A DNA stretch of 64,000 bases, taken from Bradyrhizobium guangxiense. Its GTDB lineage: Bacteria; Pseudomonadota; Alphaproteobacteria; Rhizobiales; Xanthobacteraceae. Below, piece after piece: positions 8,545-17,866 of the stretch. Location of the stretch: contig NZ_CP022219.1 of assembly GCF_004114915.1 (NCBI RefSeq), positions 7,098,501 to 7,162,500 on the forward strand, read 5' to 3'. The notes beneath the pieces are model-generated. The model saw only the letters and a list, made by a program, of their open reading frames with translations, was not told where the DNA came from and ran no database searches. Each line of letters starts with the position of its first letter. Within the stretch, counting starts at the first letter, position 1. Position numbers and translations under genes: made by a program.

Positions 8545-9048
8545 ATGCCCAGAAGTTCTCTTTCCCCCATCCCGTCCAACCTGCCCGACGGCACCGAACG
8601 GCGTGCGCTTCAGCTCCTGGTGGTCGATGACGACGCCACGCAGCGCAGCCTGATCACGGTCGCCGCCAAGCAGGCCGGCCACGAAGTCACCGTGGCGCCG
8701 TCGGTAGCGGATGCGATCGAGAAGCTGCGCGCCGCCCGCTTCGATTGCGTGACGCTGGATCTGGTGCTGGAGGACGGCGACGGCATCGACGTGCTGCGGG
8801 AAATGGCGGCGGCGAAGTTCGGCGGTGCCGTGATCGTCGTCAGCGGCATGGATGGCAAGCGCCGCAGTGCCGCCCGCAGCTTCGCCCGGTCCGTCGGGAT
8901 CGAGCTTCAGAGCCTGCCGAAGCCGCTCGATCTTGCGGCCCTGCGTATCAGCCTCGCCAATCTCGGCAAGACCGCGATGGGCCTGCCCGCGATCCACACC
9001 TGGGGCGGTGTCGCCACCGATGCGATCGTGGAACGGCACCGCGCTTAA
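8545..9048 (+). CDS. Receiver-domain response regulator
   Basis: 167 residues. A 20-residue leader precedes a receiver domain: LLVVDDDATQRS (acidic pocket), CVTLDLVLEDGDG (phospho-aspartate) and LPKPLD (lysine). The remaining C-terminal segment of about 40 residues has no known output domain. ATG at 8545 after GATACGGA. It sits 140 bp beyond the PilZ-like gene, same strand, and may be part of the chemotaxis transcript or have its own promoter. A dispersed repeat follows its stop codon. The partner kinase is unknown. Confidence 0.85.
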   Translation: MPRSSLSPIPSNLPDGTERRALQLLVVDDDATQRSLITVAAKQAGHEVTVAPSVADAIEKLRAARFDCVTLDLVLEDGDGIDVLREMAAAKFGGAVIVVSGMDGKRRSAARSFARSVGIELQSLPKPLDLAALRISLANLGKTAMGLPAIHTWGGVATDAIVERHRA

Positions 9049-9049
9049 G

Positions 9050-9149
9050 GCATGATCCGGAAAAGTGCGAAGCGGCTGTCCGGAAAGATCATGCGCAAAC
9101 AACAACCTAAAGCGCGACGACACTTCATCTAAGGCTCATCGCGCTTTAG
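9050..9149 (+). repeat. Dispersed palindromic repeat, full form (family R1)
   Basis: Two hairpins in tandem: the GCATGATC...GATCATGC core seen at 6170, then CTAAAGCGCGA paired exactly with TCGCGCTTTAG. It begins one base after the receiver gene stop and could also act as a transcription end. Full-length relatives are at 35373-35463 and 45808-45905. Confidence 0.88.
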
Positions 9150-9204
9150 TCTTGCGGAGCTGCCATGCGATGGGATGCGGCCGGCGCGACGCGCCGATCA
9201 CGAT

Positions 9205-9516
9205 TTATGCCGGGTTGCCGGATTCTGACAAGCATTGCAGGGCGTGGCCAAGGTCGGCTCGACAGGCGTTGAGGGCGGCGCTCGCCCTCGCATAGCGCGG
9301 CGTGAGGTCGTCGAGCACGAAAATATCGGTGGAACCGGCCGGATCGCCGTGCGCCAGGCCCGTTTCCAACACGCCGGTCTCCATCATCGCTGCGTCGATC
9401 AGGCGCATGCTGCTCTCGATCCGTGTGATCAGAGCGCGAAGATCGGCGGCGATCAACTGACGGCTGTCGGTTTCGGGCATCGCGACAAGCGGGGATGTGC
9501 CTGCGAAATTTAGCAT
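9205..9516 (-). CDS. Hypothetical protein, 103 residues
   Basis: I do not recognise this protein. It is short, mostly polar and predicted helical, with no signal peptide or membrane segment. Alternating leucine and alanine patterns hint at a helical bundle. An ATG at 9516 is preceded by GGAGAAT, which decides the start over an upstream ATG at 9546. It stands alone on the minus strand between the receiver gene and the FixJ-like regulator, so it has its own promoter facing the FixJ-like gene. Codon use resembles its neighbours. Confidence 0.55.
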   Translation of the reverse strand: MLNFAGTSPLVAMPETDSRQLIAADLRALITRIESSMRLIDAAMMETGVLETGLAHGDPAGSTDIFVLDDLTPRYARASAALNACRADLGHALQCLSESGNPA

Positions 9517-9657
9517 GGATATTCTCCGTACCCCGCAATTAGGCACCTTGCCGCTACTTGTGCGTTAAGTCCATGTCCCGTACAAATACGGGTGGGCCGA
9601 ATCCGCGCCGAACGCCATAAACGGTTGGCGCGGACGCGAGTCCTTCATGCCAACCGG

Positions 9658-10302
9658 ATGTGGCACATGGCCGAACAAAATTCTCGCGGTGAAATCTTCG
9701 TGGTCGACGACGATCCTGCCGTTCGCGACACTCTGTCGATGGTGTTGAAGGCGGCGGGCTATGAAGTGATCTGCTTCGCGGACGGCGCAGCGCTGCTCTC
9801 CGTCGCGCGAAACCGCACGCCTGCTGCGATCCTGCTCGACGTGCACATTCCCGGAAAGTCGGGCCTCGACATTCTCAAGGAGTTGCACGGCGAGGACTAT
9901 CCGGCGCCGATCTTCATGATCTCGGGACAGGGCGACATCGCGATGGCGGTCGGCGCGATCAAGAGCGGCGCACTCGACTTCATCGAGAAGCCGTTCCGCG
10001 GCAGCGAGATCGTCGGTCGGCTCGACGAGGCGATCGGCGCCTATGCGCGCAGGCAGGCGGAGAACGCCTCGCCGAAGTTCGGCTCGCTGCATTCCCCCGG
10101 ACGCGAGCCGCTGACGCGCAGGGAGCGCGAGGTGCTCGAGCAGTTTGCCTCCGGTGCGTCCAACAAGGAAGCCGGCCGCACGCTCGGCATCAGCCCGCGC
10201 ACGATCGAAGATCACCGCGCCAACATCATGAAGAAGCTCGGCGCGCGCAACGCCGCCGATCTGATCCGCATCGTGATGACTGCGGCTCAGCGCGCGTCGT
10301 AG
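9658..10302 (+). CDS. FixJ/NarL-type response regulator
   Basis: 214 residues from the ATG at 9658; another ATG nine bases further in (9667) is equally possible. Receiver domain: IFVVDDDPAVRD, ILLDVHIPGKSGLD with the phospho-aspartate, and FIEKPF with the lysine, near residues 10-125. A LuxR-type helix-turn-helix follows (LTRREREVLEQFASG...ISPRTIEDHRANIMKKL, about 140-205). The layout matches the FixJ family, which activates transcription when phosphorylated. No FixL-like kinase is adjacent in the same orientation, though the hybrid kinase convergent to it is a candidate. Target genes are unknown. Confidence 0.9.
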   Translation: MWHMAEQNSRGEIFVVDDDPAVRDTLSMVLKAAGYEVICFADGAALLSVARNRTPAAILLDVHIPGKSGLDILKELHGEDYPAPIFMISGQGDIAMAVGAIKSGALDFIEKPFRGSEIVGRLDEAIGAYARRQAENASPKFGSLHSPGREPLTRREREVLEQFASGASNKEAGRTLGISPRTIEDHRANIMKKLGARNAADLIRIVMTAAQRAS

Positions 10303-10309
10303 AGCTGTT

Positions 10310-10423
10310 GTACCCCGGGTGAGCCAACGGGTCGGCGCGAAGCGCCGCCCGATGACAGGCTCCGCGATACCCGGGAACGCTGCTGCGGAAGTCTCGGATA
10401 CCGCTTCGCTCATCCGGGCTACG
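10310..10423. repeat. Intergenic palindromic repeat (GTAGCCCGG-type)
   Basis: GTACCCCGGGTGAG at the left end pairs imperfectly with CTCATCCGGGCTACG at the right end, with further GC-rich pairing inside. It fills the gap between the convergent FixJ-like gene and the hybrid kinase, a usual place for such elements. A related repeat lies at 23076-23154. Confidence 0.65.
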
Positions 10424-10455
10424 AGCTGCGCCTCGTCCGGGACGCGAGATGCTCC

Positions 10456-13400
10456 TCATCCGCTCAGCGCCTTGCGGATGATCCGCGCCAGATCCGATTT
10501 GCGATAGGGCTTGGCCAGCAGCATCACGCCGGAATCCAGCCGGCCGTGATGGATGATCGCATTCTCGGTGTAGCCGGAGGTGTAGACCACCTTCAGGTCC
10601 GGGCGCGTCTTCAGAAGCTCGTCGGCGAGCTGCCGTCCGTTCATCTTGCCGGGCATGATGACGTCGGTGAACAGAAGGTCGAACGGCTTTCCGGCGGCGA
10701 CGATCGCGAGCGCCTCCGCCGCGTTCGCCGCCTGCAAGGTGACGTAACCCAGCGAATGCAGCTGCGCCAGCACGTAGTCGCGCACCAGCCGGTCGTCCTC
10801 GACGACGAGGATTGTCTCGTGGCCGCCCTCGATCGTCGCCGGCGTCACGCCCTCGCCGACCGCTGTCGGCGTCTTGCCGGGCGGCAGGTACATCTTGATC
10901 GTGGTGCCGTGGTCTTCCTCACTGTAGATCTTGATGTGGCCTGCGGGCTGCTTGATGAAACCGTAGACCATTGAGAGCCCGAGCCCGGTGCCCTTGCCCG
11001 GTCCCTTCGAGGTGAAGAAGGGGTCGAACACCCTCGTCAACATGCTCGCAGGGATCCCGGTGCCGGTATCGCTCACGGCGATCAGAACGTAGTGCCCCGG
11101 CGGCACATCGTTTGCGCTGGCATAGGCCTCGTCGAGATAGGCGGCGCCGGTCTCCAGGATCAGCTTGCCGCCGCCGGGCATAGCGTCGCGGGCGTTGAGG
11201 GCGAGGTTGAGGATCGCGGTGGTGAGCTGGTTCGGATCGACGATCGCGACGCAGTTCTCGTCCTCGAAAACCGATTCGATCTGGATCTGCTCCCCCAGCG
11301 TCGGCCGCAACAGCTTCGCGGTGTCGACGACCAGCGAGTTGATGTCGATCTCGCGCGGCTGGAGCGGCTGCTTGCGCGCGAAAGCGAGCAGGTGCTGGGT
11401 CAGATCGGCGCCGCGCGCGGCCGCCTCGTCGATCATCTTCGTGATGGCCGCAAGCTGCGGTTCCTTCTCGACGGCCTCTGCGAGGATCTCGATCGTCCCG
11501 GTGATGACGGTGAGAATATTGTTGAAGTCGTGCGCCACGCCGCCGGTGAGCTGGCCGACGGCCTCCATCTTCTCGGCATGGCGGATGCGCTCCTCGGCAG
11601 CGATCTTGTCGGTGAGGTCGCGGTAGAACACGTTGAACAGCAGGCCTTCGCGGCGCTTCAGCGCGGTGACGCTCAGCTCGGCCTTGAATTCCTTGCCGTC
11701 GCGGCGGCGGCACAGCAGCTCGCGGCGGCGGTTCAGCGTCCGGCCGTCCTCGTTCGCTAGGAATTGCTTCAGGCCCGCCCGCACTCTCTCGCGTTCGCTC
11801 TCGGCGACGATGAGGTCGATGGTGCTCTTGCCGAGCACCTCCTCGCGGCGCCAGCCGAACAGCTGCTCGGCCTGCGAGTTCCAGTTCAGGATGCTGCCGG
11901 TCTCGTCGGTCTGGATGAAGGCGTCGAGCGACGTCTCGACGATGTTGCGGGCGAGCCGCTCGCTCTCGCGCAGCGATTCCTGCGCGAGCCGCGCCTCGGT
12001 CATGTCGCGCCCGACGAAGAAGTAGCGCTGCGCCTGCTCGGACCAGCTTCCGAGCCAGGACAGCCAGACCTCGTGACCGTTATGGTGGAAGCAGCGGGTG
12101 TCGGCGAGCTTGACGCGCTCGCCCTGGCGCATCGCGCGCATCTCGGCGCGGGACTGCTCCAGATGACCAGGATGGATGAAGTCGGCGCCGCTGCGGCCGA
12201 TCATTTGTTCCGGACGATAGCCGAGAATGGCCTCGCTGCTCGGGCTGATCTGCGCGATATGGCCCCGCGCGTTCATGATCATGATCAGGTCCTGCGACGT
12301 CTCGAAGATCTGCCGCCGCTCCTCGAGCTGCTGCTGCACCGCCCGCTCGGCGCGCCGTGCCTCGGTCAGGCTGCGCGCGCTGCCGGAGGCGCCGATGATC
12401 TCGCCCGACGGACCTTTGATCGGCGACAGGCTGAGCGAGATCTCGACCGGCGTGCCGTCCTTGCGCAAGCGCACCGTCTCGAAGCGCTCGATCGTCTCGC
12501 CGCGGGCGATCCGCTGCAAATATTCCTTGCCATCCTCGCGGCGGTCGGGAGGCACGATGATCGAGGTGGATTTCCCGATCGCCTCGCTCGCCGAATAGCC
12601 ATAGAGGCGTTCGGCGGCGGGATTCCAGCCTGTTATGACGGCATCGAGCGACTGCATAACGATTGCATCGTCGGACGATTCCACCGCCGCGCTGAACAGG
12701 CTCTCGCGCGCCGCGTGATGGCTTCGCGCGGCCTCGGTGCGGCGGTGCTCCCGGACCTCGCGCTCCAGAGCAGCGGTCTTCACGCGGGTCTCTTCGACCA
12801 TCCGGGCGAAAGCCCGCGCCAGCACGCCGGTCTCGCCGCCGGCATCGATGGGGATGTTCGCTGGTTTCCCATGCCCGATCGCCTCCACGGCCGCGGTCAG
12901 GCGGCCGATCGGACGGGTCAACGAGCGCGCCAGCAGCACCGCGAGTGAAGCCGCAGCGAGGACGGCGAGCACGCCGACCAGTAGGGACGTCTTTTGAATG
13001 GCGGCCGGCACCCGGCCGAATACGGCGGGCGGAATGGTCACGATGATTGCGACCCATTCCTTGCCGGCCAGCAGCGCCGGCGCCATTGCCGCGCCGCTCG
13101 GCCGCCCCGACCCATCCGTCATGAGCCGTGTCGATACGTCCGAGCTGCCGGCCAGGGCCGAGAAGAATGGAAAATCATCGCGCCAGTTGGTGGCGTGGCC
13201 GCGCTGCGAGCCGAATTCGCGCGCGCGATCGGGATGAACGAGATAGTCGCCGCGCGAATTGACGACGTAGATCTCTCCACCCGAGCTCGCCGTCCCGCGG
13301 ACGTGGTCGAGAGCCGGACGCATGTCGATATTGGCGATAATGATGCCGAACGGCTTGCCATCCGGCGTGAACAGGGGCGTCGCGGCCCGCAGCGTCGGAA

Positions 13401-14049
13401 TGTGCAAGTCCATGGTGCCGCCCTGGCGTGTCGCGAGCTCGATCGGCGAAACGTAGATCTCGCCCGGCGCCAGCCGAATCGTGTCCTGAAAATAGGCTCG
13501 GTCGCTCTTGTGCTCCAGCTCGCTGCCAGGGACGATCCTCGCCGCTCCGTTTGGACCAGAGCGGTCGACGCGGACCAACTCGCGCTGCTGGTCGTCAAGA
13601 CCGATGATTCGAAACTGCCCGTAGCTCGGCTTGGCCTCGATCTCGGCTGCGAGCCGCGTCGCGATACGCTCGCGCCAGGTCTGCTCCGAGACGCCGTCCA
13701 CAGGGTCAATTCCTCCAGCGACGTGAGCGCGGATCAGACCGTTGATGGCTGCGGCGGAGCGATAGCCGACCAGGTCGCCGCGAGCTCCGGAAACGTAGGA
13801 TTCCAGGCTGGTCGCAAGCAGGCGTGACTGGGCCTCGACTCGCTCCAGCACGCGCGGAATGACCGCCTGCGTGGTGTTGCGGTAGCCCAGCCAGCCGACC
13901 GCGGCCACCGTGACCGCGACCAGCAGGATCATCGCGATGGTGAGCCGCGTGGCGAGCGTCATCGGGATGATCACAGGACGTCCCGCACGATCCTGGCCGA
14001 TCTGGCCTGAAGCAGATGAGCCCTCGTTATCGGTGGCCGGAGCGGACAT
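10456..14049 (-). CDS. Membrane hybrid histidine kinase with Cache-like sensor, three PAS domains and receiver
   Basis: 1197 residues. Transmembrane helix at about 30-56, a periplasmic double-Cache-like region (about 57-350), a second helix (about 352-375), HAMP, then three PAS/PAC units (about 450-820; NWNSQAEQLFGW is typical). The HisKA box holds the phospho-histidine in GGVAHDFNN, followed by HATPase with GTGIP and GTGLGLS motifs, and a C-terminal receiver with LLFTDVIMPG. It would sense an external ligand plus cytoplasmic cues and feed a phosphorelay. The ATG at 14049 follows GGAGGGG and overlaps the end of the upstream receiver gene by 23 bp, indicating translational coupling. Confidence 0.93.
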   Translation of the reverse strand: MSAPATDNEGSSASGQIGQDRAGRPVIIPMTLATRLTIAMILLVAVTVAAVGWLGYRNTTQAVIPRVLERVEAQSRLLATSLESYVSGARGDLVGYRSAAAINGLIRAHVAGGIDPVDGVSEQTWRERIATRLAAEIEAKPSYGQFRIIGLDDQQRELVRVDRSGPNGAARIVPGSELEHKSDRAYFQDTIRLAPGEIYVSPIELATRQGGTMDLHIPTLRAATPLFTPDGKPFGIIIANIDMRPALDHVRGTASSGGEIYVVNSRGDYLVHPDRAREFGSQRGHATNWRDDFPFFSALAGSSDVSTRLMTDGSGRPSGAAMAPALLAGKEWVAIIVTIPPAVFGRVPAAIQKTSLLVGVLAVLAAASLAVLLARSLTRPIGRLTAAVEAIGHGKPANIPIDAGGETGVLARAFARMVEETRVKTAALEREVREHRRTEAARSHHAARESLFSAAVESSDDAIVMQSLDAVITGWNPAAERLYGYSASEAIGKSTSIIVPPDRREDGKEYLQRIARGETIERFETVRLRKDGTPVEISLSLSPIKGPSGEIIGASGSARSLTEARRAERAVQQQLEERRQIFETSQDLIMIMNARGHIAQISPSSEAILGYRPEQMIGRSGADFIHPGHLEQSRAEMRAMRQGERVKLADTRCFHHNGHEVWLSWLGSWSEQAQRYFFVGRDMTEARLAQESLRESERLARNIVETSLDAFIQTDETGSILNWNSQAEQLFGWRREEVLGKSTIDLIVAESERERVRAGLKQFLANEDGRTLNRRRELLCRRRDGKEFKAELSVTALKRREGLLFNVFYRDLTDKIAAEERIRHAEKMEAVGQLTGGVAHDFNNILTVITGTIEILAEAVEKEPQLAAITKMIDEAAARGADLTQHLLAFARKQPLQPREIDINSLVVDTAKLLRPTLGEQIQIESVFEDENCVAIVDPNQLTTAILNLALNARDAMPGGGKLILETGAAYLDEAYASANDVPPGHYVLIAVSDTGTGIPASMLTRVFDPFFTSKGPGKGTGLGLSMVYGFIKQPAGHIKIYSEEDHGTTIKMYLPPGKTPTAVGEGVTPATIEGGHETILVVEDDRLVRDYVLAQLHSLGYVTLQAANAAEALAIVAAGKPFDLLFTDVIMPGKMNGRQLADELLKTRPDLKVVYTSGYTENAIIHHGRLDSGVMLLAKPYRKSDLARIIRKALSG

Positions 14050-14446
14050 CGGACCCCTCCGCCTCGCCGGCCTTCAGGCAGCCATCGACCGCGGCGAGCA
14101 GCGCGCCGGGTCGGAACGGCTTCTGCAGGCTTGCCACCGCCCCGAGCTTGGTCGCCATCTTCAGGAAGTCCGGCTCCGCATAGGCATCCGGCGCGGCCGA
14201 ACGGCCGGAAATGACGATGATCGGAATGGCCGGGGCCGACGCCCGGATATGACGCATTGTCTCCAGCCCATCCATGCCGGGCATGAAGATATCGAGAAAC
14301 AACAGATCGAACCGGCTGGCCTCGAACAGAGCAAGTCCCTTGCAGCCGTCGCCGGCGACGGTGACGTGATGACCGGCCCCCTCCAGGAGCAGCCGGATCG
14401 TGATTTGAACGGCCGGGTCGTCATCCACGATCAGGATGTTGGCCAC
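14027..14446 (-). CDS. Single-domain response regulator coupled to the hybrid kinase
   Basis: 139 residues, one receiver: ILIVDDDPAVQ, LLFLDIFMPGMDG and LQKPF mark the acidic pocket, phospho-aspartate and lysine. The frame is open much further upstream, but GGAGG sits just before a GTG at 14446 and the receiver begins right there. Its 3' end overlaps the hybrid kinase start, so the two proteins are made together and probably form a signalling pair. It is a paralog of the receiver protein at 2463-2945, sharing the PDFL[RK]MA insertion and ALLAAV ending. Confidence 0.88.
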   Translation of the reverse strand: MANILIVDDDPAVQITIRLLLEGAGHHVTVAGDGCKGLALFEASRFDLLFLDIFMPGMDGLETMRHIRASAPAIPIIVISGRSAAPDAYAEPDFLKMATKLGAVASLQKPFRPGALLAAVDGCLKAGEAEGSDVRSGHR

Positions 14447-14809
14447 GTCTGAATTCCTCCGGGCCGGATGGGGGCATTCCCCGCGGCCACAAATCAAACC
14501 ATCAAAGATGAAATTGTTGCGCGGATTCCGCCCAGCCTGCAAGCACTTCGCGAGCGGCGTGCGGCCGCTTGGCCGGCCATGGCAGACGCCCTCACTATGC
14601 ATGGTTCCGTGCATATCACGCCCCAAGTCTGCGCGTAGCCTGAGAACTATTGTTCTCGCCGTAGTTGTACGGGCGCCCGTTTTCACCGGAGATTAAAGGC
14701 GGCGGGCCAGACTCGGCACCGTTCCAGACGTCAATTGTCACGGATTGCATTGCCCCGTCCGGGCACCAAAGCGGGCCCGCCGATCAGACCAATTCAGTAC
14801 GAGAGACTT
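14447..14809. promoter_or_regulatory. Divergent promoter region between receiver/kinase pair and chemoreceptor
   Basis: 363 bp without a gene. It must contain promoters for both sides. The only structure I see is an inverted repeat at 14596-14615, TATGCA and TGCATA separated by eight bases. That is suitable for a dimeric regulator, but could be chance. No repeat element of the dispersed families is present. Confidence 0.4.
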
Positions 14810-16990
14810 ATGTTCAAATCGATGGCGAATACCGGAATTCGCACCCGGCTGCTCGGCGGCTTCGCGCTCATCTGCATGCTGCTCGCGGCGACCGTGATCT
14901 ACACCGTCACCGCGGTCTTGGACATCTCCTCGCGCATCAATACCGTCACAAATCAGCGGGCGCCGGTCGCGATTGCGAGCACCGAGCTGGTCGGCAATCT
15001 CTACTCCACGCTTTCGACGCTGCGCGGCTACCTCTTGACCGGCGACGCGCAGGGTAAGCGCGACCGCGCCGCGGTCTGGGCCGAGCTCGATCGCACCATG
15101 GAAGCGGTCGACCGTATGGCCGAAGGATTTTCCAGCCCGGAGAACAAGGTCAATTGGCGCGAGGCGAGGGCGCTGATTGCGGAATTCCGCCAGGCCCAGG
15201 ACAAGGCCGAGCTGGCCGCCTTCACCCCATCGGCCTATCCGGCCAGCGAGCTCCTGACGAAAGAGGCCGCGCCGCTGATCGCGACGATGTTCGCCGAGAT
15301 CACCGCGATGATCGACGAGGAGGAGATGCTTGAGGCGACGCCGCAGCGCAAGCATTTGCTCAAGACCTTCGCCGACGTCCGCGGCAATCTCGCCGCGGCG
15401 GGATCGCAATTGCGGCTCTATGTGGCCTCCGGCGAAGCCGCCGACCGCGACAAATTCGAGAAGCCGCTTGCGACATTCCGGGCCGCGCTCGCCTCGGTCG
15501 GGGCGCAGCAAGCCCTGCTGACCTCCACCCAGAGAACCGCCTATCAGGCCATCGTGAAAGCGAACGAAGCCTTCACGGCATCGCCGGGAAAGATCTTCGC
15601 GATCCGCCAGACGCCGCAATGGAACATGCCCGTGTTCATCCTGTCCACCGAGGCGGCCCCTCGTGCAGCCCGCATCCTCGATCTCCTCGACGGCCGCAAG
15701 GACGCGGAAGGCAAGCGGTCCGGCGGCCTCAAGAGCGACCAGCAGTCGAAGCTCGCCGCGGATGCCCGCCGCGTCGCCGACAAGACCGAGAGGCTGCTGC
15801 AGCTGCAATGGATCCTGCTCGTCGCGGGGCTTGCGCTCGGCACCGCGATCGCGATCCTGGTTGCGCGGTCCATCACGCGCCCGATCATCGAGCTGGTGGG
15901 AGATTCCGCGCGTCTGTCCGGCGGCGACACCAGCGTCGAATTTAGGACGGCCGAACGCGGTGACGAGATCGGAACCGTCTCTCAGGCGGTGGCCAAATTC
16001 CGCGACAATGTGATCGCCCAGCAGCAGGCCGCGGCAGGCCTTGCGCGCGAGGCGGAGGCGCGCGAAGCCACCAATCGCAACATGGAGAACGCGGTCGAGG
16101 AGTTTCGCGCAACCTCGCGCGACCTGCTCGCGCTGGTCGGCGAGAATGCGGGCACCATGCGCCAGACCGCGGAGAACCTCGGCGGCATCGCCCATCATGC
16201 GACGAACCAGGCCACGTCCGCGGCCGCCGCGTCCGAGCAGACCGCAGTCAACGTCCAGACCGTTGCCGCCGCCGCGGAGCAGCTTGCAAGCTCCATCGTC
16301 GAGATCGGCCGCCAGATCGAACTGTCGAACAAGACGGTGCGGTCTGCGGGCGAGGTGACCGCGCGCTCGGAGGCGGAGATCGAGGGTCTCGCGCATGCCG
16401 CGCAGAGCATCAGCTCGGTGGTCGATCTGATCCAGGCGATCGCGGCTCAGACCAACCTCCTTGCGCTCAACGCCACCATCGAGGCGGCGCGCGCCGGCGA
16501 GGCCGGCCGCGGCTTTGCTGTGGTCGCCTCCGAGGTCAAGGCCCTGGCCGATCAGACCCGCAACGCGACGCAGGATATCGCCCAGCACATCGCCGCGATC
16601 CAGAACTCGACCGGCAGCGCGGTCGCCTCCGTCAAGGAGGTGACCACCGCCATGCGCCAGATCGACGAGGTCGCCGCCGCGATCGCCAGCGCCGTGGAGC
16701 AGCAGGGCGCGGCGACGCGGGAGATTTCGCAGAACGTCCAGATGGCAGCATCGGGGACCCAGACGCTCGCAACCAGCATCGGCACCGTCTCTGGCGCGAT
16801 CACGGAACCCAGCCGCTCTGCGGACGAAGTGATGGGGGCAGCGAATGAAGTCTCGGGGGCGTCCGAGCGCCTCGCCGCCGAGGTCCAGGCCTTCTTCGTC
16901 AAGCTGCGCAACGGCCCGATGGATCGCTGCAGGAGCCTGGATCCCGATGACCGCGGGCCGGAGCGGCGCAGCCACCAGAACGCGGCCTAA
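14810..16990 (+). CDS. Methyl-accepting chemotaxis protein
   Basis: 726 residues from the ATG at 14810. Transmembrane helix near the N-terminus (about 12-37), a long all-helical periplasmic domain (about 38-330), a second helix (about 348-370), HAMP (about 372-425), then a signalling domain. The hairpin tip reads [20 protein letters not shown], the invariant chemoreceptor motif. The periplasmic part is larger than a simple four-helix bundle and its ligand is unknown. It would signal through CheA and CheW encoded 8 kb upstream. The signalling half is shorter than in enteric receptors. No C-terminal CheR-tethering pentapeptide is seen. Confidence 0.95.
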   Translation: MFKSMANTGIRTRLLGGFALICMLLAATVIYTVTAVLDISSRINTVTNQRAPVAIASTELVGNLYSTLSTLRGYLLTGDAQGKRDRAAVWAELDRTMEAVDRMAEGFSSPENKVNWREARALIAEFRQAQDKAELAAFTPSAYPASELLTKEAAPLIATMFAEITAMIDEEEMLEATPQRKHLLKTFADVRGNLAAAGSQLRLYVASGEAADRDKFEKPLATFRAALASVGAQQALLTSTQRTAYQAIVKANEAFTASPGKIFAIRQTPQWNMPVFILSTEAAPRAARILDLLDGRKDAEGKRSGGLKSDQQSKLAADARRVADKTERLLQLQWILLVAGLALGTAIAILVARSITRPIIELVGDSARLSGGDTSVEFRTAERGDEIGTVSQAVAKFRDNVIAQQQAAAGLAREAEAREATNRNMENAVEEFRATSRDLLALVGENAGTMRQTAENLGGIAHHATNQATSAAAASEQTAVNVQTVAAAAEQLASSIVEIGRQIELSNKTVRSAGEVTARSEAEIEGLAHAAQSISSVVDLIQAIAAQTNLLALNATIEAARAGEAGRGFAVVASEVKALADQTRNATQDIAQHIAAIQNSTGSAVASVKEVTTAMRQIDEVAAAIASAVEQQGAATREISQNVQMAASGTQTLATSIGTVSGAITEPSRSADEVMGAANEVSGASERLAAEVQAFFVKLRNGPMDRCRSLDPDDRGPERRSHQNAA

Positions 16991-17055
16991 AACGGAATGA
17001 CCGAGGCTTTAATCGATGCCGCGGGCTGCAGCGCCAAGCGTCATGGTATCATGCT

Positions 17056-17772
17056 CTAATCCGTCAGATACTCCGGGTAGCAGCTTCGGATCTTGTCGAG
17101 CTCGCTCAGCGTGCCCGACAGATGCTTGCGAAGATGTTGTTGCGCGGCGTCGGGATCTCCGGCTTCGATCGCGCGGGTGATCAGCTTGTGATGACGAAGG
17201 ATGTTCTGCGCCTTGCCGGGTGAGGGCAAGTGCAGCCGGCGCAGCCGGTCGATATGTCCGCTGCGACTGCGCACCAGCGTCCAAAGCTCCTGCTTGCCGG
17301 CCGCCGCATAGAGCTGCGCGTGAAAATCATTGTCGGCGGCGATAAAGCTCTCGAAGTCGCCGGCCTTAGCGAACTGCTGCTGAAGCGCGATCACGTGGTC
17401 GAGGCGGAGGACCAGAGCCGCGTCATGTTGTTCCGCCAGCAGCCGGACGATTTCGAGCTCGAGCGCCTGGCGCAGGAAATGCGCTTGCTCGGCGCGGCCG
17501 ACATCGATCCGGCTGACCACGGTCGCGTGCTGCGGAAACCCCTCCACCAGCCCTTCTTCCTCAAGCCGCATCAGGGCGTCGCGGATCGGCGTCGAGCTGA
17601 CGCCGAATTGCGCGGCAAGATCGGTGCGCGACAGCGGCGCGCCCGGGGGCAACTCGAGCGCCAGAATAACGTCGCGCAGCCGCTCGAATACCTGCGGTGC
17701 GGCCTGCCGGGCCCGGTCGAGGCGCGGTCTCCGGCGGGCGGTCGCGCGGGACGCGGGATGGGCGGTTTCCAT
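17056..17772 (-). CDS. GntR-family (FCD subfamily) regulator of the adjacent catabolic operon
   Basis: 238 residues. A winged helix at about 28-95 with FGVSSTPIRDALMRLEEEGLV, the GntR recognition helix, then an all-helical FCD ligand domain with DNDFHAQLYAAAG and RHHKLITRAIEAGD, whose histidines usually bind metal and an organic acid. It is divergent from the ABC transporter operon; a 26-bp perfect palindrome lies in the 94-bp gap. By family behaviour it should repress that operon until a sugar acid or related effector binds. The ATG at 17772 has GGAGCCC upstream. Confidence 0.9.
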   Translation of the reverse strand: METAHPASRATARRRPRLDRARQAAPQVFERLRDVILALELPPGAPLSRTDLAAQFGVSSTPIRDALMRLEEEGLVEGFPQHATVVSRIDVGRAEQAHFLRQALELEIVRLLAEQHDAALVLRLDHVIALQQQFAKAGDFESFIAADNDFHAQLYAAAGKQELWTLVRSRSGHIDRLRRLHLPSPGKAQNILRHHKLITRAIEAGDPDAAQQHLRKHLSGTLSELDKIRSCYPEYLTD

Positions 17773-17798
17773 GCGAAGGGCTCCGGCAGGCTTGCCTT

Positions 17799-17824
17799 TG
17801 ATGCACTAATGCATTAGTGCATCA
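17799..17824. promoter_or_regulatory. 26-bp perfect palindrome, likely GntR operator
   Basis: The sequence centred between 17811 and 17812 is self-complementary over 13 bp on each side; its core is TGCACTAATGCATTAGTGCA. It lies 27 bp from the gntR start and 43 bp from the substrate-binding protein start, where one bound dimer could control both promoters. Perfect symmetry of this length is very unlikely by chance at such a position. Confidence 0.8.
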
Positions 17825-17866
17825 CCGAGATCGCCCGTCAATGGCGGCCGGAGGAAACCAACAACT

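Noticed and set aside
14738..16975. 745-residue open frame antisense to the chemoreceptor gene
   Set aside because: Composition is arginine and leucine junk without domains, while the plus strand carries the invariant chemoreceptor tip.
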